Origin: an uncultured Eubacterium sp.
GTDB taxonomy: Bacteria; Bacillota; Clostridia; Lachnospirales; CAG-274
DNA: 64,000 bases
Assembly: GCA_900545305.1 (NCBI GenBank)
Contig: UQYD01000007.1
Span: forward strand, 1-64,000
Direction: 5' to 3'
In this document: in pieces, positions 48,530-56,893 of the stretch
Numbering within the stretch: the first letter of the stretch is position 1
Layout: each line of letters begins with the position of its first letter
Translations under genes and position numbers: made by a program
The notes under the pieces: model-generated
Database searches by the model: none
What the model saw: the letters and a program-made list of their open reading frames with translations, nothing else
What the model was told of the DNA's origin: nothing

Positions 48530-49813
48530 ATGGATAAAATTAGAGTTGCTATATTAGGGGCAGGTACTGTTGGAACAGGTGTATATAAGCTCATTAACAA
48601 ACAGGCTGATGAAATGATTCACAAGGTTGGAGCTAATATTGAAATTGCTAAAATCTTAGTAAGAAATAAGAATAAAACTAGAGAAGGAATTGACTCAGCG
48701 TACCTTACTGACAATTTTGATGACATTTTAAATGATGATTCTATTAATATTGTAGTAGAAGTAATGGGTGGAATTGAACCTGCAAACACATATATTACAC
48801 AGGCTTTAAAGGCTAAGAAGAATATTGTTACAGCAAATAAGGACTTAATTGCGTCAAAGGGTCATGCACTTATGGAATTAGCAAAGGAAAATGGCTGTGA
48901 TTTACTTTTTGAAGCAGCTGTAGCAGGTGCTATTCCAATTATAAGACCATTAAAGCAGTGTTTAGCCGGTAACTATATTTCTGAAATTATGGGTATTGTA
49001 AACGGTACTACTAATTTTATTTTAACTAAAATGACTAAAGAGGGTATGGACTTTGATGAAGCATTAAAAATTGCTCAGGATTTAGGATATGCAGAAGCCG
49101 ACCCTACAGCTGATATTGAAGGTTATGATGCTGCCAGAAAGATGGCTATTATGGCATCTATTGCCTTTAATACAAGAGTTACTTTTGATGATGTAGCTAC
49201 AGAAGGTATAACAAAGATTACATCAAAGGATATTAAGTATGCAAAGGATATGGATTGCACAATTAAGCTTTTAGGTGTTGCAAGAAATGACGGTAATGGC
49301 ATTGAAGTTATGGTTCATCCTATGCTTATATCATCAAATCACCCATTAGCTACAGTTAATGATTCATTTAACGCTGTTTTTGTTCATGGCGATGCTGTTG
49401 ATGATGCTATGTTTATGGGTAGAGGTGCTGGAGAACTCCCAACTGCTAGTGCGATTATGGGTGATGTTATTGACTCAGCTAGAAATATTATACACAACTG
49501 TACAGCAAGAATTGGTTGCACTTGCTACAAGTCTATTCCAATTAAGAATATAGAAGATACAAAGTGCAAATACTTCCTCAGAATGCAGGTTTCTGATAAG
49601 CCAGGTGTTCTTGCAAGTGTAGCTAGTGTTCTTGGTAATAACGATGTTGGTATTGATAGAGTTATTCAGAAAACTAAGAAAAATGGACTTGCTGAATTAG
49701 TTGTTATTACTGACTTAGTTCTTGAAAAGAACTTCAGAGATGCTATAACAATTTTCAATGGTATGTCAATGATTAATGAAATTTCTTCAATAATCAGAGT
49801 TTACAAGAACTAA
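48530..49813 (+). CDS. hom: Homoserine dehydrogenase with ACT domain
   Basis: Reduces aspartate semialdehyde to homoserine for threonine and methionine. 427 residues: the NAD(P) domain VAILGAGTVGTGVY, the catalytic region GIVNGTTNFIL...YAEADPTADIEGYDAA, and a C-terminal ACT domain (YFLRMQVSDKPGVLASVASVL) that commonly gives threonine feedback. It is in its own transcription unit, outside lysine-riboswitch control. AAGGAGG before the ATG. Confidence 0.97.
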   Translation: MDKIRVAILGAGTVGTGVYKLINKQADEMIHKVGANIEIAKILVRNKNKTREGIDSAYLTDNFDDILNDDSINIVVEVMGGIEPANTYITQALKAKKNIVTANKDLIASKGHALMELAKENGCDLLFEAAVAGAIPIIRPLKQCLAGNYISEIMGIVNGTTNFILTKMTKEGMDFDEALKIAQDLGYAEADPTADIEGYDAARKMAIMASIAFNTRVTFDDVATEGITKITSKDIKYAKDMDCTIKLLGVARNDGNGIEVMVHPMLISSNHPLATVNDSFNAVFVHGDAVDDAMFMGRGAGELPTASAIMGDVIDSARNIIHNCTARIGCTCYKSIPIKNIEDTKCKYFLRMQVSDKPGVLASVASVLGNNDVGIDRVIQKTKKNGLAELVVITDLVLEKNFRDAITIFNGMSMINEISSIIRVYKN

Positions 49814-49837
49814 GAAAATTAATTCCTTAGTAAATAG

Positions 49838-49880
49838 AACACCTCCAAAGGAGAATTAAATCTCTTTTGGATGTGTTTTT
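49838..49880. terminator. Terminator between convergent hom and the DMT transporter
   Basis: AACAC, TCCAAA and GAGA pair with TCTC, TTTGGA and GTGTT, with small mismatches, then six T. The 3' end reaches the DMT stop region. Confidence 0.85.
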
Positions 49881-50935
49881 TACATTGTGTGTATATGATT
49901 ATGTATAGGTAAGTTTTCAATTTTATGTGTGTGGCTGTGTTCTTCAGTATTGCTATTATGTATATGAAGATGAGAATGAGTGTGACTATGCTCATGACAA
50001 TGAGTTACGCCATTACTATGAGTGTGCATATGAGTATGTATGTGTATATGCTCGTGAGAATGTTGTAACTGTATTGTATCATGAGTTACCAATACTGTAC
50101 CTATAATCATTAATACAAGGGCGATATAGAAGTTTATTTCTATTGCAGTACCAAATAATGCAAAAGAGAAAATAACCCCTAAAAATGGCGAAATAGCATA
50201 ATATGCACTTGTTTTTGCTGCCCCAAGGTATTTTTGTGCCATAATATAGAATTTAATACTTAATCCGTAAGAAACAAATCCCAAAATTAATGTAATAAGT
50301 ATAAATTTAATGTTAGGTAAACTTTCTCTTATTATTAAACCTATTATGAGAGAACCCATACCTGAAAATAAGCCTTTTAAGACAACAATTTCTGTAGAAC
50401 TCTTACTAGATAATTTTCTGGTACAGTTGTTTTCAAAACCCCAACATACACAGGCACAGAGGATAAGGAGTGAACCCTTTGAAAATGCAAAGGCTGACAT
50501 ATCCTCAAATGAAAGTATAATTGTAGATACAGTTATAAATAATATTGCGGTCCATAATTTTGGAGATATAATTTCTTTAAAACAAACTAAAGCTATAATT
50601 GATGTAGCTACAATTTCAAAGTTGTTTAAAAGTGAGGCATTAGCTGAATTTGTCATTGTTAAGCCAAACATTAAGAAAATAGGTGCTGCAATATCCAAAA
50701 CTATCATTCCTAAAGTGTAGAGCAATTCAGCTTTGGTTAATTTTTGTGTTTCATCGTTTTCTTTGTGTATTATAGAAAGCAAAAACATACCTATACCAGC
50801 ACCTAAATATAAAAATCCGGCCATTAATGTTGGCGGTATATGATTTAAAAGCAATTTAGATAAAGGTATGTTTACAGCATATAAGGCTGCTGCTAATATT
50901 GCATATATTATAGCCGTTTTAGACATATTTTTCAT
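49880..50935 (-). CDS. EamA/DMT-family transporter with histidine-rich C-terminal tail
   Basis: A 351-residue membrane protein with ten hydrophobic segments in two EamA repeats (residues 1-280). An extension of about 68 residues carries 23 His, mostly in HxH and HxHxH patterns (for example HSHEHIHIHTHMHTH). Such tails bind Zn, Ni or Co in metal transporters and chaperones, but DMT proteins usually export metabolites. The tail therefore suggests metal export or metal-gated transport. AAGGAGAAGG precedes the ATG. Substrate unknown. Confidence 0.88.
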   Translation of the reverse strand: MKNMSKTAIIYAILAAALYAVNIPLSKLLLNHIPPTLMAGFLYLGAGIGMFLLSIIHKENDETQKLTKAELLYTLGMIVLDIAAPIFLMFGLTMTNSANASLLNNFEIVATSIIALVCFKEIISPKLWTAILFITVSTIILSFEDMSAFAFSKGSLLILCACVCWGFENNCTRKLSSKSSTEIVVLKGLFSGMGSLIIGLIIRESLPNIKFILITLILGFVSYGLSIKFYIMAQKYLGAAKTSAYYAISPFLGVIFSFALFGTAIEINFYIALVLMIIGTVLVTHDTIQLQHSHEHIHIHTHMHTHSNGVTHCHEHSHTHSHLHIHNSNTEEHSHTHKIENLPIHNHIHTM

Positions 50936-50987
50936 TTGTATTCCTTCTCCTTTAAATTGAAATTATAATCTTCAAAAGGCATTATTA

Positions 50988-51440
50988 TTACTCATTTACC
51001 TCTCGATTCATATATAGTATAGGATATTGGGTCCCTTGTTCATCTAAATCTGTTCTTTTATAAACTCTAAATCCCATATGCTCATAAAATTCTTTGGCAA
51101 GAGGGTTTTTGTTCATTTACAGTCAATTCATTAATATTATAATTTGATATGCCATATTTAATTAATGCTTTTCCTATGCCTTTTCCTCTTTCATTATCTG
51201 CTACAAATAACATTTCCAATTTATTTTCAGCAATTCCCATAAGACCCATAGGGGTGTCAAAATCATCTTTAGCAACAATTAAATGTGGAATATTGTTTAA
51301 TGCTTCTGGAATATATTTTTTATTTGTTGAATTTCATCATCTGACAAAAATTTATGCGTGGATTTTACAGTTTCTTCCTATAGATTAACTAAATATCCAA
51401 CAAGGTCAGATGTTCGGTAATCAATTTCAAATATTTTCAT
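50988..51440 (-). pseudogene. Broken GNAT-family acetyltransferase
   Basis: On the minus strand the ATG at 51440 opens MKIFEIDYRTSDLVGYLVNL and then hits TAG at codon 21. After a one-base loss in an A run (near 51320), the frame reads IPEALNNIPHLIVA and then LEMLFVADNERGKGIGKAL, the acetyl-CoA loop. A one-base gain in a second A run (near 51114) is needed to reach EFYEHMGFRVYKRTDLDEQG and the stop at 50988. Three separate lesions in a protein of about 150 residues mark a decayed gene. The parent is a typical GNAT N-acetyltransferase. Confidence 0.88.
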
Positions 51441-51452
51441 ATTTTCTCCATA

Positions 51453-51821
51453 TTATTTTATAATTTTATAGTTATTTTTTTCTAAAATATCTATAGCTTT
51501 TTGAAAGTTTTCTTCTTTAGTTAATATATAATCTGTGTTATAGGTAGAAATAGCAAATATTCCTATTTTGTTTTCTGCCAGTAAAGTAGAGATTTTAGAA
51601 AGTATTCCAATAAGAGAAAAGTCTAAAACACTATGTATTCTAAAGGCTTTCCAACCTTTATCAATGTGGGTTGCATTATTGGGAACTTTGTTTGTTTCAC
51701 ACACAAGGGAATTTTCTTCATCAGTTTTACCGATGAATACATATTCATCATTTATATTTATGGTGTTGTAGTTCTCAACCTTACAAATAGAAAATTTTCT
51801 ATCTATGATTTTAATTTCCAA
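51453..51821 (-). CDS. ACT domain protein (CASTOR-like)
   Basis: A 122-residue protein with an ACT_7/CASTOR-type fold: HSVLDFSLIGILSKIS, then IGIFAISTYNTDYILTKEEN. These are commonly amino-acid sensors; the ligand is unknown. TTG start with GGAG eight bases upstream. It lies 12 bases beyond the start of the broken GNAT gene on the same strand, so the two were probably co-transcribed. Confidence 0.85.
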   Translation of the reverse strand: MEIKIIDRKFSICKVENYNTININDEYVFIGKTDEENSLVCETNKVPNNATHIDKGWKAFRIHSVLDFSLIGILSKISTLLAENKIGIFAISTYNTDYILTKEENFQKAIDILEKNNYKIIK

Positions 51822-51888
51822 ATAATCATCTCCTATATACTATTATACAGCAAGTGAGAAAATTTGCAATTTAAAATAATTTACATTG

Positions 51889-52073
51889 TTAATTTGTGGC
51901 TTGATAGGCAAGTTATTGGATTAATCTTTCCGATTCAATGTTCAGAACATTTTGCTATGCAAAATGTGGCTAGTAAACTAGCCATCGGATTAATCTTTCC
52001 GATTCATTGGTCAGAACTTTCAACTTCGTTGAAAGCCATACTTCGTATGTCCGATTTATCTTTCGGTTCATTA
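51889..52073 (-). repeat. Triple-hairpin intergenic repeat, locus C (three units, reverse)
   Basis: Read on the minus strand from 52073. Unit 1 has a worn hairpin 1 (CCGA/TCGG), hairpin 2 CATAC/GTATG and hairpin 3 CTTTCAAC/GTTGAAAG, both with GAA loops. Unit 2 has ATCGGA/TCCGAT, GGCTAG/CTAGCC and ACATTTTGC/GCAAAATGT. Unit 3 is ATCGGA/TCCAAT with a decayed hairpin 2 and ACAAATTAAC. The arms differ between units while pairing is kept. It occupies almost the whole gap between the ACT gene and uxaC. Confidence 0.88.
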
Positions 52074-52077
52074 TAAA

Positions 52078-52110
52078 AAAATAGGGCAGGTTAAAAAACC
52101 TACCCTATTG
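52078..52110 (-). terminator. Terminator of the uxaBAC operon
   Basis: AATAGGG and AGGTT pair with AACCT and CCCTATT. On the minus strand a T run follows. Confidence 0.88.
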
Positions 52111-52121
52111 ATAAAATAAAA

Positions 52122-53525
52122 TTACTTATCTAAGTTGAAATATTTAGCTGCATTACCGTAGCAAATATCAGAAACTAACTTACCAGCAAATTCGATGTCA
52201 TTAGCATATTCGCCATTTTCAATCCATTCACCGATGATGTTACAAAGAATTCTTCTGAAGTATTCATGTCTTGGGTAAGATAAGAAACTTCTTGAGTCAG
52301 TAAGCATACCAACGAATTTACCAAGTACACCTAAGTTACCAAGTGCCTTAATCTGAGCTTCCATACCGTCCTTGTTGTCATTGAACCACCAAGCAGTACC
52401 GAACTGAATCTTTGATGCAGCTTCAGGTCCCTGGAAACAGCCGAGGATTGTACCGAATACCTGATTATCAGCAGGGTTACCAGCGAATAATAAAGTCTTA
52501 GGTAACTTATTGTTGTAGTCAAGAGCGTCTAAAAGACCTGTTAAACCTTCAACAGTTGACCAGTCAGAGATACAGTCGAAACCAGTATCAGGGCCCATCT
52601 GTTCAAATCTTCTAGTGTTGTTATCTCTCTTGATGTTTAAGTGAATTTCCATAGCCCAGTTTCTATCAGCGTACATTTCGCCTAAGAATAACATAAGCAT
52701 AGTTCTATACTTTTCACAATCTTCTACGCTTGGCTTGTTACCAGCAAGAGCAGATGCGATAATAGAATCGATTTCAGCTTCGTCAGCCTTTCTAAATGGA
52801 AGGTAAGTAAATGCGTGGTCAGATGCCTTACAGCCAAGAGAATCGAATAAATCAGCTCTCTTAACGAGAACAGCTTTTAAGTCAGCAAAAGTCTTGATTT
52901 CAGTGTTTTCTGTAGCACCAAGAGTCTTGATGTAATCAGCATATGTTGGAGCATCAATGTTAAGAGCCTTATCTGGTCTCCAAGCTGGGTATACCTTGAA
53001 TGCAGTTTCTTCAGCTGCAAGTTTCTTGTGCCATTCAAGTGAATCAGCAGGGTCATCAGTTGTGTTAATAGCCTTAACATTAGAACGCTTGATGAGTTCT
53101 CTTACCTTAAATTCAGGCTTAGCAAGCATTTCGTTAATCTTGTCATGAATTTCAACGGCATTGTCCTTTGTTAAAGGTTCGTAAATACCGAAGTATCTCT
53201 GAAGTTCAAGGTGAGTCCAGTGGTAAAGTGGATTGCCAATAGCATACTGAATAGTTTCAGCCCACTTTACAAACTTGTTAAGCTTGTCAGCATTCTTGCC
53301 AGTAATTTCTTCTTCAGGTACACCTAAAGAACGCATAGCTCTCCACTTGTAGTGGTCGCCACCAAGCCATACATCAGAAATATCTTCAAAGTTCTTGTTT
53401 TCATAAATTTCCTGTGGATTTAAGTGACAATGGAAATCATAAATAGGCTCGTTCTTTGCATAGTCGTTAAATAACTTCTTTGCAGTTTCAGTTTTTAATA
53501 AGAAATTTTCATCAATAAAACCCAT
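52122..53525 (-). CDS. uxaC: Uronate isomerase (glucuronate/galacturonate isomerase)
   Basis: Interconverts galacturonate and tagaturonate, or glucuronate and fructuronate. The 467-residue amidohydrolase-fold protein starts MGFIDENFLLKTETAKKLF and has PIYDFHCHLNPQEI (metal-binding HxH), then NTTDDPADSLEWHKK, and ends with SRSFLSYPRHEYFRRILC. GGAGG before the ATG. It is last in the operon uxaB-uxaA-uxaC; together they turn galacturonate into 2-keto-3-deoxygluconate. Confidence 0.97.
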   Translation of the reverse strand: MGFIDENFLLKTETAKKLFNDYAKNEPIYDFHCHLNPQEIYENKNFEDISDVWLGGDHYKWRAMRSLGVPEEEITGKNADKLNKFVKWAETIQYAIGNPLYHWTHLELQRYFGIYEPLTKDNAVEIHDKINEMLAKPEFKVRELIKRSNVKAINTTDDPADSLEWHKKLAAEETAFKVYPAWRPDKALNIDAPTYADYIKTLGATENTEIKTFADLKAVLVKRADLFDSLGCKASDHAFTYLPFRKADEAEIDSIIASALAGNKPSVEDCEKYRTMLMLFLGEMYADRNWAMEIHLNIKRDNNTRRFEQMGPDTGFDCISDWSTVEGLTGLLDALDYNNKLPKTLLFAGNPADNQVFGTILGCFQGPEAASKIQFGTAWWFNDNKDGMEAQIKALGNLGVLGKFVGMLTDSRSFLSYPRHEYFRRILCNIIGEWIENGEYANDIEFAGKLVSDICYGNAAKYFNLDK

Positions 53526-53571
53526 TTTTTTGTGTCCTCCAAAAAATAAATTAGATTTTTATATAAATGTA

Positions 53572-55050
53572 TTATAAAGTTACACCATTCTTAAAGATAG
53601 CGATTTCTCTATATCCATTAATTTCATTTTTAGTTTTCTTTCTGTCAGAAGCAACATCAAGGATATACTTGAAGAATTCTTCTGCATACTCGTCCATCTT
53701 CTTGTCTTCAACTAATCTACCAGCATTCCAGTCAATCCAGTTAGACTTTCTTTCAGCAAGTGGAGTATTAGTTGCAATTTTAACAGTAGGAACAGGTGAA
53801 CCAACTGGAGTACCTCTACCTGTTGAGAATAAGATAACGTGGCAACCTGATGCCATCATACCACTGATAGCTACGATGTCGTTACCAGGACCCTGTAAAA
53901 GAGAAAGACCATCAGCAACAGCCTTTTCGCCGTACTTTAATACGCCCATAACATTTGAAGTACCACCCTTTTGAGTACAGCCAAGTGACTTATCTTCAAG
54001 AGTTGTGATACCACCTTTTTTGTTACCAGGAGATGGATTTTCGCCTACAGGTTCGCCATGGCTAAGGAAATATTCCTTAAAGTTGTTAATAAGGTCAACT
54101 GTCTGCTGGAAAAGCTCAGGAGTTTTACATCTATCCATAAGCATAGTTTCAGCACCGAACATTTCCGGTACTTCTGAAAGAACTGTCTTACCACCGTTAG
54201 CAACCATAATATCAGAAATTCTACCGATAAGAGGGTTAGCAGTAATACCAGATAAACCGTCAGAACCACCACATTTAAGACCAATAACTAACTTAGATAC
54301 TGGACATTCTTCCTGCTTAAACTGTTCAGCATATTCAACAAGTTTGCCCATTTCTTCCATAGCAGCTTCAATTTCGTCTTCGTGGTCCTGAACAACTAAG
54401 AACTTAACTCTTTCGTCGTCCCATTCGCCAAGAACCTTTTTAAATTCATTAAGGTTGTTGTTTTCGCAACCTAAACTAAGAACTAAAACACCGGCAGCAT
54501 TAGGGTGATTTACCATACCCTTTAAGAGTTTCTGAGTATTTTCGTGGTCTTCACCAAGCTGAGAACAGCCATATGGGTGAACGAAGTTATAAATACCGTC
54601 AACTCTGCCACCAAAACGCTTGTTAGCTTCAGCAACAATAGCATTAGAAACACCATTTACACAACCAACAGTATTAACAACCCAAATTTCATTTCTGATA
54701 CCAACTTCACCATTTTTACGAACATAGCCCATAAAAGTATCTTTTCTAGTAACAGGAATATCCTTGAGCTTTGGATTGTAAGTGTATTCAAGTGTAGAAC
54801 TAAGGTTAGTCTTTACATTGTGAGAATGTACCCATTCACCAGCCTTAATATCCTGTGTAGCATGACCGATTGGATAGCCATACTTAATGATGTTTTCCCC
54901 TTCTTTAATGTCAACAAGGGCCATTTTATGGCCCCTGTCGATATTGTCAACTGCTTTTACACCGAAGATTTCTTCGCCAGCAGTAATATTACGAAGGGCT
55001 ACAACAACGTTATCATTATCGTTTATCTTAATAGCATTGTTTGTATCCAT
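53572..55050 (-). CDS. uxaA: Altronate dehydratase
   Basis: Dehydrates altronate to 2-keto-3-deoxygluconate. The 492-residue protein has the N-terminal SAF-like domain (DNVVVALRNITAGEEI) and a long C-terminal UxaA domain with NTVGCVNGVSNAIVAE, HPYGCSQLGEDHENTQ and GLKCGGSDGLSGITANPL. Cysteines fit an iron-dependent enzyme. GGAGG before the ATG; 22 bases after uxaB. KDG kinase and aldolase genes are not in the window. Confidence 0.97.
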   Translation of the reverse strand: MDTNNAIKINDNDNVVVALRNITAGEEIFGVKAVDNIDRGHKMALVDIKEGENIIKYGYPIGHATQDIKAGEWVHSHNVKTNLSSTLEYTYNPKLKDIPVTRKDTFMGYVRKNGEVGIRNEIWVVNTVGCVNGVSNAIVAEANKRFGGRVDGIYNFVHPYGCSQLGEDHENTQKLLKGMVNHPNAAGVLVLSLGCENNNLNEFKKVLGEWDDERVKFLVVQDHEDEIEAAMEEMGKLVEYAEQFKQEECPVSKLVIGLKCGGSDGLSGITANPLIGRISDIMVANGGKTVLSEVPEMFGAETMLMDRCKTPELFQQTVDLINNFKEYFLSHGEPVGENPSPGNKKGGITTLEDKSLGCTQKGGTSNVMGVLKYGEKAVADGLSLLQGPGNDIVAISGMMASGCHVILFSTGRGTPVGSPVPTVKIATNTPLAERKSNWIDWNAGRLVEDKKMDEYAEEFFKYILDVASDRKKTKNEINGYREIAIFKNGVTL

Positions 55051-55072
55051 ATTTTCCTCCGAATTTATTTAA

Positions 55073-56617
55073 TTATGCTAAAACCTTTTCAACTTCAGAA
55101 ACAACACCGTTGTTTAAGATATTGTATAAGTGGTCTGCAACAACTTCAGGGAAGTTACCTAATTCAGTATTAAGGTCTTCACCAAGCCAGAAGTCTTTGT
55201 TTGCACAAACCTTAGTAACGAGTTCAGCAACCTGAGCCTTGTCAGTAACATCAACGCCTGTCCAAGCATTCTTGTAGAATTCAAGAACTTCTGGAGCATC
55301 CTTGATTAAGTATTCTTCGTCGCCTCTCTTACCGATTAAAGCACCTTCTCTAATTTCAGTACCTCTGTAGAATGCAAGGTATGCAGCAAATGAGAAAGTA
55401 AGAATCTTAGGAAGTTCCTTCTTCTGTGCATAGTATTCGTTAATAGTGTGAAGTACACGAGCTTCCCACTTAGAAGTAGAATTTAAAGAAATGTCTAAAA
55501 GCTTATGCTTAATGAATGGATTCTGGAATCTATCAAATACAGCATCAGCAAAGCCCTTAAGGTCTTCAAGAGTAAGTTCTGGGCTAACGATAGCAGGGAT
55601 AATTTCGTTGTTAAGAGCATCTTCAAGATACTTGTAGAACATCTTGTCTGCCATTAATTCGCCAACTAAGTTGTGACCAGCAAGGAAAGCACCAAGTACA
55701 GAGCAAGTGTGAGCACCGTTAAGAATTCTAACCTTTCTCTTCTTGTATGGCTTTACATCTGGAGTAAAGATAACCTTAAGACCAGCCTTAGGGAATGGAA
55801 GTTCCTTTTCAAGTTCAGCAGGACCTTCGATAACCCAAGTGTGGAAGATTTCACTTGTGTCAATAGCATTATCCTTGTAACCAAACTGTTCGCATAATGC
55901 TTCAGCTTCTTCACGAGGGTAACCAGTAACAATTCTATCAACAAGTGTGCTAGTGAAGATACAAGCGTTTTCAATCCAGTTGATGAATTCGTCGCCTAAC
56001 TTCCAGTTAGCAGCATGCTGAAGAACATACTTCTTTAATGTCTTACCGTTATCATCAATAAGTTCGCAAGGGATAAATACAAGACCCTTGTTCATATCAC
56101 CATTGAATTCCTTAAATCTTACATATAAGAAGTTACAAACCTTAGCAGGGAAAGAGTCCTGTGGCTGGTCAGTAACCATATCTTCTTCTTTCCAAGAAAT
56201 ACCAGCTTCAGTAGTGTTAGAAACTACGAATCTGAGCTCTGGGTTCTTTGCACAAGTGTTGTATGTATCAAGGTCAACATATGGGTTGATACATCTGTTT
56301 ACGCAAGTAATAAGTCTTTTAGCTGCAACTTCCTTGCCATCTTCACGACCTCTAGCAATAAGAGTGTAAAGACCTTCCTGTTCGTTAAGAACGTTTCTTA
56401 AGAAGTCACCACCAGGGATAGGCTGGATAAGAGTGATACCACCTTCAAATAAGCCCTGTTCATTAATTTCGTCAAACATATAGTCAACAAAGGCACGAAG
56501 GAAATTACCTTCACCGAACTGAACTATCTTTTCAGGGAGAGTTTTCTTTGTACCGATTTTTAAATCATCGTTGAATTTAAAACCGTTTGTTAAAAGTTGT
56601 CTGTTTAAATTTTCCAT
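55073..56617 (-). CDS. uxaB: Tagaturonate reductase
   Basis: Reduces tagaturonate to altronate with NADH. A 514-residue polyol-dehydrogenase-family protein: VQFGEGNFLRAFVDYMFDE near the N-terminus, FVVSNTTEAGISW, and KVRILNGAHTCSVLGAFLAG with the catalytic Lys and His region. The start is placed at ATG 56617; GGAGG lies 11 bases upstream, and an ATG at 56635 precedes that site. First gene of the operon, with a promoter upstream. Confidence 0.95.
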   Translation of the reverse strand: MENLNRQLLTNGFKFNDDLKIGTKKTLPEKIVQFGEGNFLRAFVDYMFDEINEQGLFEGGITLIQPIPGGDFLRNVLNEQEGLYTLIARGREDGKEVAAKRLITCVNRCINPYVDLDTYNTCAKNPELRFVVSNTTEAGISWKEEDMVTDQPQDSFPAKVCNFLYVRFKEFNGDMNKGLVFIPCELIDDNGKTLKKYVLQHAANWKLGDEFINWIENACIFTSTLVDRIVTGYPREEAEALCEQFGYKDNAIDTSEIFHTWVIEGPAELEKELPFPKAGLKVIFTPDVKPYKKRKVRILNGAHTCSVLGAFLAGHNLVGELMADKMFYKYLEDALNNEIIPAIVSPELTLEDLKGFADAVFDRFQNPFIKHKLLDISLNSTSKWEARVLHTINEYYAQKKELPKILTFSFAAYLAFYRGTEIREGALIGKRGDEEYLIKDAPEVLEFYKNAWTGVDVTDKAQVAELVTKVCANKDFWLGEDLNTELGNFPEVVADHLYNILNNGVVSEVEKVLA

Positions 56618-56667
56618 GGGATATACTACCTCCATAATATTATAGTAAAGTTATTTTACCTATTTAC

Positions 56668-56696
56668 ATAATACTATATTTTTACTTTAAAATCAA
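56668..56696 (-). promoter_or_regulatory. Promoter of the uxaBAC operon
   Basis: On the minus strand TTGATT (56696-56691), 17 bases, TATTAT (56673-56668). No clear operator palindrome was seen around it. Confidence 0.7.
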
Positions 56697-56788
56697 TAGA
56701 AATGCAGTTTTAAAGTTAGTTTTTTTATTAAATTAATAAAAATTTCAGTATTGTAAGTGATTACATTGCTTTTATATTGTGCTCAGAC

Positions 56789-56826
56789 CTAATATTACAA
56801 GCCATCGTATTAATCTTTAGAAATTA
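56789..56826 (-). repeat. Triple-hairpin repeat remnant, locus H (reverse)
   Basis: On the minus strand AAAGATTAATACGATGGCTT, then TATTAGGTCTGA. Worn hairpin 1, half of hairpin 2 and the TCTGA end remain. Confidence 0.55.
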
Positions 56827-56830
56827 ATAA

Positions 56831-56867
56831 AAAAATAAGGTAGAAGTCAATTTTCAACTTCTACCTT
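56831..56867 (-). terminator. Terminator of the D,D-carboxypeptidase gene
   Basis: AAGGTAGAAGT (56837-56847) pairs with ACTTCTACCTT (56857-56867). A T run follows on the minus strand. Confidence 0.85.
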
Positions 56868-56893
56868 TATTTTGTACAATATTTATTTTTTTA

